From assembly GCA_047967505.1 (NCBI GenBank), contig CM106540.1: a stretch of 64,000 nt of DNA; one strand, 5' to 3'. Each line of letters begins with the position of its first letter. Within the stretch, counting starts at the first letter, position 1. Below are positions 34,713 to 46,200 of this stretch, one piece after another. Position numbers and translations under genes: made by a program. The stretch comes from Dipteris shenzhenensis. Lineage: Eukaryota; Polypodiophyta; Polypodiopsida; Gleicheniales. The notes beneath the pieces were generated by a model. It saw only the letters and a program-made list of their open reading frames with translations, did not search any database and was not told the origin of the DNA.

Positions 34713-36867
34713 CTACTGATCATCTGCATCATCCATGGACTCCTGGTCATCGTCATCCTCTGCATCCTTAGATAAGCTTGAGGCATCTGTGTCACTGTCT
34801 AAAGAAGAATCATCAACATCAGGATCAGGACCATCGGGTGCAACTGAAGTACTAGCACCATCTCCAGATGGTTAAGTGTATGATCGTGTGTGGTGTGCTA
34901 GTGCTGATAGCTCCTCATACAACATGGTGTATATGTCCAGCTCCTCCCGTGGGATATCTGCTATGGCCTTCATCTTCTCCACGTCCACCTTGTCTACATT
35001 CACTTGGCGAGGTCCGGGGCAGCCGGCGGCGAACTCAAGGAGACGGAGGTTGCAATGACAAAACACCAACTGCTCCAATTGAGCCGTGCTCAATCTGTTC
35101 CTCTTCTTTGTGTGAAAGAGGGCCCTAGTGCTCCAGTTCCTCTCACAAGGACCGGAACTGCAGTCCTGTGAGAACACATATAGCAAGGCGTTTCTGCCAT
35201 AAGCCAATTAAGCAGAGATAAGTATCAGGAACTTGATAACTTTAAACATATTTGTAGTAGATAAAACTTCAAATTACTTAACAACTAAGCTCTAACTAGT
35301 GGCGTTGGAACTTGTCTCTTAGACTCTTACCAAAGTAGGAGTACAGTTGCCATATTTCTCCCACCAGGAGACAGATTGCAACTGTGTCTCTCGGAGCCTA
35401 GCCGTAGGTCGACCAAAGGAGAGGCTGTGATTGCGGAAAAATAGAAGTTCATCCTCCATTCTTCGTTGCATCTCCAAGTCACCACCCGTCCAATTTTGTA
35501 GATACTGTTGCATCCCCTCCTCCAACTCGTCATTCTCATATTGCTCTTGACTGCGCCAGAGCGAATGCAATACATGTGCCACCGCATGGATTGGGCGGTG
35601 GAACCAATTCCACCGCTTATTCCATATAGCACGGATGGACTCAACCCTAAATCATGCCACAAGAAATTAGAATGCATTATGCATGCAAAATATAGATAAT
35701 AGTGCATACATAATATATATCTGAAAATTCTAGGCTTCATGATAACAAATTGCAATTTAGTAACTGCAATAATTATACATATTACAAAAGTAAAAAGTCT
35801 TACTTATCAGGCGATAGGGAAGTGTTTCTGTTGAGGGCCTCTCCAATCTTGTCCATAAACTCGTACAAGAGCCCTAATGCACTTCCCTCCATGTCCGTGA
35901 TGCGAAGCACCGTGTAGATAGGATTAATCGATTTGAGTAATGCCTCTGCCTGATTCCACCAAGACTCATCCATGATCGTGCAAAAAAATTTGATAGACTT
36001 TGCTTGGCCTCTATCATCCCAATCTCCCCACTCCCGAGACACAACCGTGCGCAACAAGCCCTGGCGCACTCGCACAAGCCTCTCCACCACTATGAACATG
36101 TAAGCAAACCTTGTGGCTGGAGGTTTTAATAGCTCAAGGTCACTGTAAGCCCGATAGATGCTGAGGACTTTGGGTCTCTTCGTGACAAACTTCACGATAC
36201 TGCGGGCTGTGGAGAAGATGGCATCAATCCAAGGTATCTTCCCTAGGTCCTCAATCAAAAGATCAAGGCAATGTGAGGCACAAGGTGTCCACACAATCTT
36301 AGGGAACTCATCTTCTAACATGGCACCCATTGACACACAATTGCTGCCATTATCTATTACCACCTGCACCACATGCTCAACACCTATCTCCATAATGGCT
36401 GCTCGTAAATGCTCCCAAATATACAACCCTGTAATCACTATACCTGCAGTGGAAGCGTCTATGGCTCTTAAGAACATGGTTTCCTTGCAAGAAGACACTA
36501 AAATATTGTACACATTCCTCTTGCGTGCATCTGACCATCCATCGCATAAGAGTGTGCATTCATATTTTTTCCAAGTCTCTTTCAAGGGCTTCATTTGGTC
36601 TTCCACACATTCCCTCTCTCTTCTTAGCTCTCTTGTCCGCAAGGTCTCATATGTAGGCCCTTCCCATTCATACCCAATGTGGCTTACGGCTCTCATGGCC
36701 TTCCTCCATCGTGTAGTCTTCGCCACATGAAAGGGTATTGCACACTGTATGAAGAGCTTTGTGAGCTCACTAGTGGCCTCCTTCACTGCTTGCTTTTGCA
36801 AGCGTGCTTGAATGCTAGACCTTTGCTGTGATCCTCTTTTCCCCGCACTAGCATCCATACTAATTGA

Positions 36868-37137
36868 TGTGAGAGAATGGAGAGTGAGAGAGAGCAAGAG
36901 AGTGAGAGCTAGAGAGCTGAAAGCTGAGAGCTGAGTTGCAATAGAAGAGTGTGAAGAGTACAACTCAATGAGTGACAGATAAGGTTTTGTCCTAGTGACA
37001 AAACCTTAGTAGTCACTAACCATAGTTAGTGAACAAACTACGGTTAGGGAAAAAAACCTCTTAAAGAGGGAAAAGTGCCCCTAACTAGCTTATTAAATTA
37101 CATTGGTCACTGCTGAATTATATCTATAATTCTAACA
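36868..37137 (-). repeat. 3' LTR of minus-strand copia (270 bp)
   Basis: Near-identical to 42810-43148 apart from the 70-bp duplication and a handful of substitutions. It ends in TG/CA. The plus-strand bases just right of it, 'TCCCCCTGCAG', are the polypurine tract on the minus strand. Confidence 0.93.
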
Positions 37138-37172
37138 TCCCCCTGCAGTGCCAATGTCATGTACAAGGATGA

Positions 37173-40100
37173 TCAATCACCAAACGGATATAAGTTCAGG
37201 GCACTGCGAAATGCCTCAAACTTTTCACGTGGTAGTGCTTTGGTGAAAATATCTGCAACGTTGTCATGTGTGGACACAAAGATCATACTGATCTCTCCTG
37301 CATGCAACTTCTCTCTGACGTAGTGATAGTGAACCTCAATGTGCTTCATGCGAGCATGAAACACTGGATTCTTTGCCACTGCAATGGCACTCTGACTATC
37401 AGTGAGAATTGGAGAAGGACCCTCCAAAGACAGATGAAGATCAGCAAATAGACGTCGCAGCCAGACACAATCAACTGTTGCTGTGAAAGCTGCCCTATAC
37501 TCAACTTCACATGATGAGGTAGCCACTGTAGATTGTTTCTTGCTCAGCCAGGAAATGCAAGATTTACCCAAAAAGAAACACTGGATTCTTTGCCACTGCA
37601 ATGGCACTCTGACTATCAGTGAGAATTGGAGAAGGACCCTCCAAAGACAGATGAAGATCAGCAAATAGACGTCGCAGCCAGACACATTCAACTGTTGCTG
37701 TGAAAGCTGCCCTGTACTCAACTTCACATGATGAGGTAGCCACTGTAGATTGTTTCTTGCTCAGCCAGGAAATGCAAGATTTACCCAAAAAGAAACAATT
37801 GCCACTAGTGGACTGCCTAGTATCATAATCACCAGCCCAATCTGAATCACTGTAGGCATGCATCTGCAAGTCACCCCCCCTGGGAAATAGCAAGCCAAAA
37901 GACTTCGTGCCCTGCAAATAATGGAAGATGCGCTTAACTGCCTGCAAATGCATAGTTTTTGGGCTGTGCATGTACCTGCTCACCTGAGATACTGCAAACT
38001 GAATATCAGGTCTAGTGTTGCAGAGATATATGAGGCATCCAACAGCTTGACTGTAAAGTGTGGCATCAACTAATTCTCTTGCATCATGCATTGTGAGTTT
38101 CGGCCCCGGCTCCATGGGAGTGGCTATGGGCTTACAATCATGCATGTTAAATCTGTCCAAGAGTTTCTGAACATACTTGGACTGAGACATAACAGTGCCA
38201 CGTCTCTCATGAGAGAACTGGATCCCCAAATAAAAGTGAAGCAGCCCCAAATCTGACATGTCAAAGTTGGTCTGCAAATCAGCTTTGAAATCTGCAATTT
38301 TGTCTTCATTGGACCCTGTGAGTAGTAAGTCATCGACATAAAGAAGGATGACTAAAATTTCCTCCCCATCCATCTTGATGTAGAGGGTGCTCTCAGTAGG
38401 ACTATTGTGCAGCCCCTTGCTGGTAAAAAAGGTATGGATCTTGGCATACCATGCACGAGGGGCCTGTTTCAGCCCATATAAAGCTTTGTTGAGCTTGCAT
38501 ACTTGAAGTGCATTTGCTGTAATTTCAAAGCCCGGAGGTTGTTTGACATACACCTCTTCCAGCAAGTCCCCATTTAAGAAGGCTGTTTTTATGTCCAACT
38601 GATGAACATTCCACTCAAAATGTGCAGCCATTGCAATAACTGATCGGACGGTGGTCATCCGGGATGTAGAAGCGAATGTCTCTTCATAATCTAAGCCCTT
38701 TTTCTGAGCATAGCCTTTAGTAACCAGCCTTGCCTTATATTTGTCAATGGAGCCATCTGGCTTCCGTTTGACCTTGAAAACCCATCGTGTGCCAATGGCA
38801 TGTTTACCCGGTGGCAAGTCTACAACATCCCAAGTCTGATTTTTTTCAATGGACTGCAACTCATCGTGCATGGCATTCATCCATTGCACATTGTCCTTTG
38901 CCTCTTCGAATGTGGCAGGATCCTCCTCATCAAGAAGAGTACATGCATATGCTGATTCCACTGAATTAGCACTTTCCATGTGCCTTGCTGCACTGCGAGT
39001 CCTACCAGGTAACGGAGCATCAATTTTACTCTCCCTAAGAGTCTGTAACAGCCAGTTTGGGAATGTTTTTGCTGCATGTATGTCTGCAATTTCTTGTTGC
39101 ACCACCTGTTTCACTGCATGTGGAGGGGGCAAGACATCCTGTGGCGGAACTAAAGCATCTAGAGGTGGCTGTAAATTCTGATTTGCATCATAGATATCAG
39201 TAGGGGAACCCAAGGCAATGGGTAGCAACCCCTCAAAGACATCCTCTGAAGAAGAAGGCATTTGAAATTCAGCCTAAGTGTGAGCTGAATTTTCAGCAAA
39301 TATCACATCTCTACTTACTATGATCTTGCGTGTAGCAGGATTGTAGAGACGGTACCCCTTGCTTTCTGCACTATACCCAACAAATATGCACTTAATGGCT
39401 TTATCTGACAACTTGTGCCTAAATTCAACTGGCACATGAGCATAAGCAAGGCATCCAAAGACTCGGAAGTGATCCACTGAAGGCTTTCTATCATTTCAGA
39501 CCTCATAAGGAGTTTTTGTTTTTAAAGCCTTAGTGGGAGCCCGATTCAAAATGTAATTGGCACACATCAAGCCCTCAAGCCAGAATTTGTGAGGCATGTG
39601 TTTGCTTTTTATCATACATCTATCTATCTCCATGAGAGTTCTATTTTTCCTCTCAGCTTTGCCATTTTGCTGAGGGGTCAGTCTGACTGTGAGCTGATGC
39701 ACAATACCCTTGCCTTTCAGAAAAGCATCAAATTCTGCAGGCAAGTATTCCCCACCTCTATCTGTGCGCAATGTCTGTATCTTGAGTCCGGTTTCATTTT
39801 CAACCATGGCTGAAAAGTGTTTAAACACCGTGAACACTTCTGATTTGCGTTTCAGCCCAAAAACCCAAGTGAAATTGGAGTAATCATCAATAAATGTAAC
39901 GAAGTAGGGATGACCACCCAACGATGGAGTCCTCATGGGACCACATACATCACTGTGTATAAGCTGTAATTTGCGGACAGCTTTAACTGAACCATTCTTC
40001 TTGAAGGGGAATCTATGCATCTTGCCTAAAATGCACCCTTCACAGGCATGTGGAGGAGGTATCTCAAGAGGTGGCAATGCATCAACCATGGAACACTTTT

Positions 40101-41730
40101 GAAGTGTCATCAAGCTGTTGTAATGAATGTGGCCATATCGGGCATGCCATAATTCTGCATTCTGCATGGCTGCTGTAGGGGTAGAAACTGCAAGAGCATG
40201 GGCTGCTCTTTTCTCAAAAAGATCAAGCTGAAAAAGCCCACATAGCAGAGTACCAGGTAACCTTAAGGCATAGTCATCTTCCCTGTCTCGGACAGCACAT
40301 TTGTCATCCTCAAAGATGACCTGAAATCCAGCTCTGTTAAGAGTGGACACTGAAAGAAGATTTTTGGTTATACCAGGCACATATAAGACATCTGAAAGTC
40401 TGAAAATTGAGCCATCAATGGCAGTGAGCTCAACATCTCCTGTGCCACGTACTGAATATGATGAGTTGTTGGCACAAGTGACTTTCTTACCAACGGGAGG
40501 TGGATGCAAGGAAGTAAAAAGACACTTTCTAGAAGTGATGTGTTTGGATGCACCGTTGTCAAAATACCAAGTGTTCAGTGTTTCATTGACATTGAAAAGA
40601 GATGCATCCGTAGAAGAGTCATAACTGCAAGTCAAAAATGCATAAGTATCATCATTACAAGTGGCTATACTATCCCGAGCATCTGGAACAGCCAGCCTAG
40701 CATCTGAAATGCAAGATAAAAAGGCATAATCCTGTCCAACAAAGTTGGCTGCAGCATCCCCACTGTCAGATGCATGAGGAGCTGAATCTGAAACAGCCCG
40801 GAGCTGTTTTTCTTCTCTTTTGCAAGCCTTTTCCTGCATTCTGCAATGTGATGACGTGGCTTTTTGCAGTAGTGACAAAAACCCTTCTTTTTGGACGGAC
40901 TTGCATCATTTTTAGCCTTTTGTGAAGGCTGTCCAGACCCACTGGAAGGCTGATTTACTGATGTCTTTGCCTGTCCCTTTGTTTTTGATTTAAACTTTGA
41001 GAGCATGGCTTGTTTACCTGCACGTGAAGCCAAGTTTTTCCTGGTCTGCTCTTCCTGAAGCAGAAGTCCTATCAACTCATGAAAAGTGAGAGGATTTGCA
41101 CCCCCCCTCAATGATAAGTTCAGCGAGGTATGAAAGCTGAGATAAGACTCAGGAAGAGAATTCAGAGTGGTTGTAATCATCTCTGAATCAGGAATAATTT
41201 CATCTATGTTTAACAATTGCTCTCTGAGATCCTGTAGCTTTGTGAGGTGGACTGACATGGAGTCACCCTCTTCCATATGTGTATTACTTAACTCTCTTTT
41301 CAAGAAGGATACCCTTGCATCATTCCAGGCTGCATACATGCTTTCTAAAATATCCCACGCTGCCTTGGAGGTCTTACACGACCGGATATGCGGAATCATA
41401 AATCTTTTCACTGAAAGAGAGATACATGACAAAGCTAAGGCATCTCGTGAATCCCATCTCTTCTGATCTGGAGTAGTGGCTATAGCTGCACCACCACCTT
41501 CTTCTGCAGCTGCCCCCTGTGCACGACCTCTTCCACCTCCTTGCTGAGGAGGGGTATTAGGTGCCATACCTGCTGGTCGGATCTCACCCCCATTCACATA
41601 ATCCCATAAATTGCGAGAAATCAGAATATTGCGTACCATAAAACTCGAGAGGGTAGTTGGTACCATCCAACTTGTCTTCCTGTGAAAGACCACCGAACTA
41701 GAGGTCATTATTCTGATTTTGCTGGGCCAT
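37173..41730 (-). pseudogene. Copia gag-pol of the element nested in hAT
   Basis: Gag begins near 41730 (MAQQNQNND), has an early stop and shift, and carries zinc knuckle CHYCKKPRHHIAEC (~40900). A frame change at the gag end leads into pol. Protease reads YFDNGASKH (~40560), where DSGAS is usual. Integrase catalytic sites are intact: HSDVCGPM (~39945), RTDRGGEY (~39760), QQNGKAERKN (~39660). RT has intact QLDIKTAFLNG (~38610) and YVDDLLLTGS (~38330). RNase H ends in NVADIFTKALPREKFE (~37225). Breaks: TGA at ~39496 where TPYEVW would be expected, TAG at ~39275, and a 217-bp tandem duplication inside RNase H that shifts frame. Catalytic residues survive better than in the other copias here. 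Confidence 0.93.
37362..37795. repeat. 217-bp tandem duplication inside copia RNase H
   Basis: The segment starting 'CACTGGATTCTTTGCCACTG' at 37362 recurs at 37579 almost unchanged (one or two differences). 217 is not a multiple of three, so the reading frame breaks at the junction. The break point shares 'GAAACACTGG'. Confidence 0.95.
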
Positions 41731-41968
41731 ATCTGAGAAAGAGATTTAAGCAGATACAAAACTGAATTCCCTTACTGGGAATGAAATGCACAACTCCCAA
41801 AAAACACAGCCAAGCACCGGCTGTAAATGCAACTCAGATTTCTGTACTTGCACTGTCAGAAATCTGTCCAAGCATCAAAAACTCTCCAGAATCTGCCAAA
41901 AGTGCTGCAAAACACTTTAAGAAAGGCAGTATGAAGTGAAAACTCCAGAAATTGCTCTCCCAACACAA

Positions 41969-42325
41969 AAGCCCCAAAATAGGCCTGAAATTGCAACCGG
42001 AAAGGGGCAAATAGATCAAAAGCCCCAAATGTTGCAAGAATTGCGCTCTGTCTGCAAAAGCCCCAAATTTCACTGCGAGATTGCAGTGTAATTACAAAAT
42101 CCCCAAATTTCTTCAAGAAATTGTACTGCAGAACTGAAAGCCCCAAATTTCGAGCTTGAAATTGCAACCAGAAAGGGGCAGAAGTAGAGAAAGCCCCAAA
42201 TTTTGCAATTTCAGCAGAAAGCCCCAAATTTCAGACCAAATATGCAATGTTTGCTCCAAGTGTAGCTCCGAAACTGCAAAATGATTGCAATGTCTGCAAC
42301 AAACAAAATGCCCCAAATGTACTCC
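41969..42325. repeat. Irregular 'AAAGCCCCAAATTT' repeats in copia leader
   Basis: About eight copies of A(A)AGCCCCAAAT(TT) at roughly 41969, 42019, 42057, 42097, 42138, 42191, 42219 and 42308, spaced 28-90 bp. Two carry an attached 'TTGCAACC(A/G)GAAAGGGGCA' block. They lie in the untranslated leader between the primer-binding site and gag. Confidence 0.85.
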
Positions 42326-42394
42326 CAAAAAACTGAGCCAAACAATGGCTGTCTACAAAATGTGCCTGCCAAAGATCACCTGCAAGTTTCTCCT

Positions 42395-42730
42395 GTACGG
42401 AATCAGAGGACTACCTGCTGTACGGAAGCAGGACCAGTACGGAGAACATATGTGCTGATACGGATGATGACAGTGAGCTGTACGGCTGGTGGCGGCGAGC
42501 TGTACGGCTGGTAGCGGCGAGCTGTACGTACAGGTACGGAACTGTACGGCGAGCCGTACGGTTTGACGACGAACTGTACGGACGCGATGTACGACAACCA
42601 CGGCACTTGTACGGACGCGATGTACGACGACGTGTGCGTTGCAGATCTGTACATCGTGTACGGTACGGCAGGTAAGGTATGACAGGTACAGTATGGATTC
42701 CGTACAGTCGTACGGACTGTATGGGCGAGG
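42395..42730. repeat. TACGG-rich degenerate repeat in copia leader
   Basis: The word 'GTACGG' or 'TACGG' occurs many times in ~330 bp, including the near-repeats 'GGCGAGCTGTACGGCTGGT' and 'TGTACGGACGCGATGTACGA'. It is CG-rich against an AT-rich background and lies next to the primer-binding site. Confidence 0.85.
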
Positions 42731-42795
42731 TGTAGCAGCGAAGCGTGGGTTGTAGCTGGAGCTCTACGGGGAAGAAGTAGAGAGCTGGATCAAAT

Positions 42796-42807
42796 GCTCT
42801 GATACCA
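42796..42807 (-). other. Primer-binding site (initiator tRNA-Met)
   Basis: The minus strand reads TGGTATCAGAGC two bases after the 5' LTR. This is the standard plant copia sequence complementary to the 3' end of initiator tRNA-Met. Confidence 0.95.
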
Positions 42808-42809
42808 AA

Positions 42810-43148
42810 TGTGAGAGAATGGAGAGTGAGAGAGAGCAAAGTGAAAGCTAGAGAGCTGAAAGCTGAGAGCTGAGTTGCAATAGAAGAGTGTGAAGAGTAC
42901 AACTCAATGAGTGAGAGATAAGGTTTTGTCCTAGTAGAGCTGAGTTGCAATAGAAGAGTGTGAAGAGTACAACTCAATGAGTGAGAGATAAGGTTTTGTC
43001 CTACTAGGACAAAACCTTAGTAGTCACTAACCATAGTTAGTGAACTAACTGCGGTTAGGGAGAAAAACCTCTTAAAGAGGGAAAAGTGCCCCTAACTAGC
43101 TTATTAAATTACATTGGTCACTGCTGAATTATATCTATAATTCTAACA
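42810..43148 (-). repeat. 5' LTR of minus-strand copia (339 bp)
   Basis: Same sequence as 36868-37137, with an internal 70-bp tandem duplication at 42867-43006. It is followed at 43149 by the target duplication ATTGA. Confidence 0.93.
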
Positions 43149-43247
43149 ATTGATCCATGTGGCAAGGGTGTTCTTGTAGTACTAGGACCCGCGCTCGATG
43201 TAGTTGATGCCCCTCTACTTCTCTTTGCAGAACCCAATGTGCTGGCA

Positions 43248-46200
43248 TCATCCAATGGCAACCAACACCGTGGGTATCTTCCGATTTCGTATTTGCATTG
43301 TTCCTTGGTCCAAGATTCTTGTTGGTTTGCGCCTCGCATTATCCTCTATCTCCTGAAACAAAACCACACCTTCGATTAGTGAGTCACCAGTATGTAAAAA
43401 TTTCTTTAAACGAGAAACATGAAACACTGGGTGTATCTTACATCCCGGTGGTAATTCTAATTTATAGGCTACCTTGCCTATTCTTTTTAGAATTAACCAT
43501 GGCCCACAGTATTGAGGCGATAACTTAGCACACTCTCCTAAAGTCAACGACTTCGAGTGCGAAGGAACTCTGAGAAAAACTTTTTCTCCTTCCTTAAATA
43601 CTCTTATAGACCGGTTTTCATCCGCATATACCTTGGCTCTATCCATAGCCTGGTGGATATTAGCTCTCACAAGTGCTAGCATCTCCCGCATCTGAACCAC
43701 AAAGCTCGCGGCACTAGGCACTTTCTGAGGTACTCTAACTATAGTTGGATTTGCTGGTCTATAACCATAGTTCAGTTCAAACGGACTGAACCCGGTAGAG
43801 GAATGTTTTCTATCATTGTAGGCAAACTCTAACAATGGCAACCACTTGTCCCATGTATGTTGCCTCAATGACACATATGCCCTCAGCATATCCTCTAAAG
43901 TTTGGTTGACTCTCTCTGTCTGACCATCCGTCTCAGGATGATCCCCACTACTCATTCCCAACTCAGTCCTTAGTGTCTCAAATACCGCTATCCAAAAATG
44001 ACCGGTAAATCTGACATCTCTGTCTGACACTATGGATCTAGGCAATCCATGCAGACGAAATATATGTCTAATAAACAAATCCGCATACTTGCGGGGCACT
44101 AACAAACTCTCTAGTCGGAATGAAGTGAGCCATCTTGGTTAGACGATCAACCACCACAAGGATAGAATCATACCCTCCTTGTGTTGTAGGCAGTCCTACA
44201 AAAAAGTCCATGGAAATGCTCTCCCATTTACCTAGTGGTACTTCCAGGGGCTGTAAAAGTCCGGGTGGCTTCACCCGCTCGGCCTTGCTTACCTGACATG
44301 AGAAACACCGTGTCACATATTCATGAATATGCTTTTTCATCTTTGGCCAAAAGAAATCTCGCTTCACGAGATCATGTCTTCTCGACTCCTGGATGTCCCG
44401 CACATGGGCTATCATGGCACTGTCGAATGACCCTCTGCCTGAGATCATTCTGACCAGGTACCACAACCTTGCCATTTCTTTTCAGCATACCATCCCTTAT
44501 GGTATATCTTGCATAAGTTTGGCCTTTTCTGGATGCCAGGTCATCCTTTTCATTTTCCCCGGGTCTAAACTCATGAGCTTTAGGCCATAAGCTCTGGACA
44601 AACTCGTCCACCTTTTGAGTTTCTCTGATCTCGGTCATTAGAGCACTCTCTAATACCGTGAAACTCATATTGTGCATAATGCGAGACAATGCATCAGCAA
44701 TCTTATTATCTTTTCCTCTTCGGTACTGAATCGTTAAATTAAACTCCTGCATGAGCTCTGCCCACCTAGCTTGGCGGCCCCTCAAGTCAGGCTGTTTACA
44801 AAAATGTTTCAGAGTATGATGATCCACATCCACATAAAACTCTGAACCATACAAATAATGCCTCCATGCTTTCAAAGCATGGATAACAGCATACAACTCC
44901 AATTCATGAGTTGGCCAATTCCTCTGAGAGGGAGAAAGCTTCTTGCTTTCAAAGGCTACTGGCCTTTCCTCTTGAAGGAGAACTGCTCCTACCGCAATGC
45001 CACTTGCATCGGTTTCCAGGAACAACGGTTTCTGGAGACTCTGAGGGATTAGCCAAGTTAGTATCGCAGCCACTTTCTTCGGATCCATTTCCACCCCCTG
45101 TGGAGTAATTATGAACCCTAAATATTCAAGCCTAACCATACACAGTATAGTTTTCTTTTTATTTACATAAAGATTGGCTTTCCTCAAAGTACTGAACACG
45201 ATTCTCAAGTGTTCACGATGCTTAGTAATATTTTTACTGAACACTAGAATATCGTCAATAAAATATACTACAAACTTTCCGATATACGGACGTAGTAAAT
45301 CGTTCATAAGCATGATGAATGTCGCTGGAGCATTGGTAAGTCCAAAGGGCATTACCAAAAACTCATAATGACCAAACCTGCTTCTGAAAGCGGTTTTATG
45401 CACATCCTCGGCTCTAATCCGGATTTGATGGTAGCCACACTTAAGATCTATCTTGCTGAAAATCGCGGCTCCATGTAATGCATCTAACAAATCATCAATC
45501 CGAGCCATCGGATACTTGTGCTTAACAGTGATATTATTCAATGCTTTGTAATCTATACAGAGGCGAAACGTATCATCCTTTTTCTTCTTTAATATCACTG
45601 GCGAAGCAAAAGGTGAGAAACTTGGTTGAATCTGCCCCAACTTAAGGTATTCTTCCAGTTGTCTACGCACCTCCGCCTCTTCAATGAAGCTCATTCTATA
45701 GGGAGGTCTATTTACAGGTTCTGCCCCCGTGATCAGTTCAATCTTATGCTGAACTTTCCGCTCTGGAGGTAACCCATAAGGTAGTTCATCCCTAAAACAT
45801 TCAGAGAACTTCTCTGATATCTCTTCAGCCAACTCGGCCATTTTCCCATCTTGGGTAGCCTCAGTGCTAGTCGACACATCATCAATCGACTCTACCGATG
45901 CTATACACAGACACAGAAACTCTTTCGGAGTCTTCCGAATTTCCATGGCTGAAATCAATGGTCCTCCAGGTAAATCCTTTTCACCTCGCAAAACATATTC
46001 TACCCCGTTCATCTTGAACTGGTAAATATGCTTTTTCCAATCAATGGCTGGATTTTTCGAAAAATGCCAAGCCATGCCTAGGGCTATATCTGCGTGAGCA
46101 AGTCTGGTCAGTTCAATGTCCAGCTTCTCAACATAGTCCTGAATTCGAAGTTCCAACTGGGTAACCCTTTGGTCCCATACTTCAGTTGAACTTCCGTCCG

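Larger units (their letters stand above)
36868..43148 (-). mobile_element. Complete Ty1/copia element with ATTGA target duplications
   Basis: LTRs are at 36868-37137 (3' LTR) and 42810-43148 (5' LTR). Both read TGTTAGAATTATAG... to ...CTCACA on the minus strand. ATTGA is present at 36863-36867 and 43149-43153. The primer-binding site is complementary to initiator tRNA-Met and the polypurine tract abuts the 3' LTR. The 69-bp LTR length difference comes from a 70-bp tandem duplication in the 5' LTR (units at 42867 and 42937). The element sits inside the hAT transposase gene, so it is younger than that gene. Confidence 0.95.
34713..43260 (-). pseudogene. hAT-family transposase gene (DUF659), split by copia insertion
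   Basis: Three coding blocks on the minus strand. Block 1 runs 36862-35804 (plus ~110 bp beyond the copia, 43149-43260). It contains AKTTRWRKAMRAVSHIG, the DUF659 core LLCDGWSDARKRNVYN, IDNGSNCVSMGAMLEDEFP and TPCASHCLDLLIEDLGKI. Block 2 is 35646-35341. Block 3 is 35193-34713, with the hAT dimerisation signature PCERNWSTRALFHTKKRNRL and an acidic tail. The intron 35803-35647 has GT-AG ends that keep frame. The second intron's ends look good but the frame is off by one base. TAA at 34872 interrupts the tail. A copia lies between 36868 and 43148, exactly flanked by ATTGA, and the reading frame is continuous across the site once that is discounted. The BED zinc-finger N-terminus is missing. Confidence 0.85.

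Noticed and set aside
36868-36963. N-terminal extension of the hAT frame (MYSSHSSIATQLS...)
   Set aside because: These codons lie inside the copia LTR; the true hAT sequence resumes beyond the insertion at 43149.
41969-42325. CRISPR-like spaced repeats
   Set aside because: Repeat units are short, diverged and unevenly spaced, inside a plant retrotransposon leader.
42411-42977. 188-codon minus-strand frame
   Set aside because: Spans the LTR, primer-binding site and TACGG repeats of the copia; a repeat by-product.
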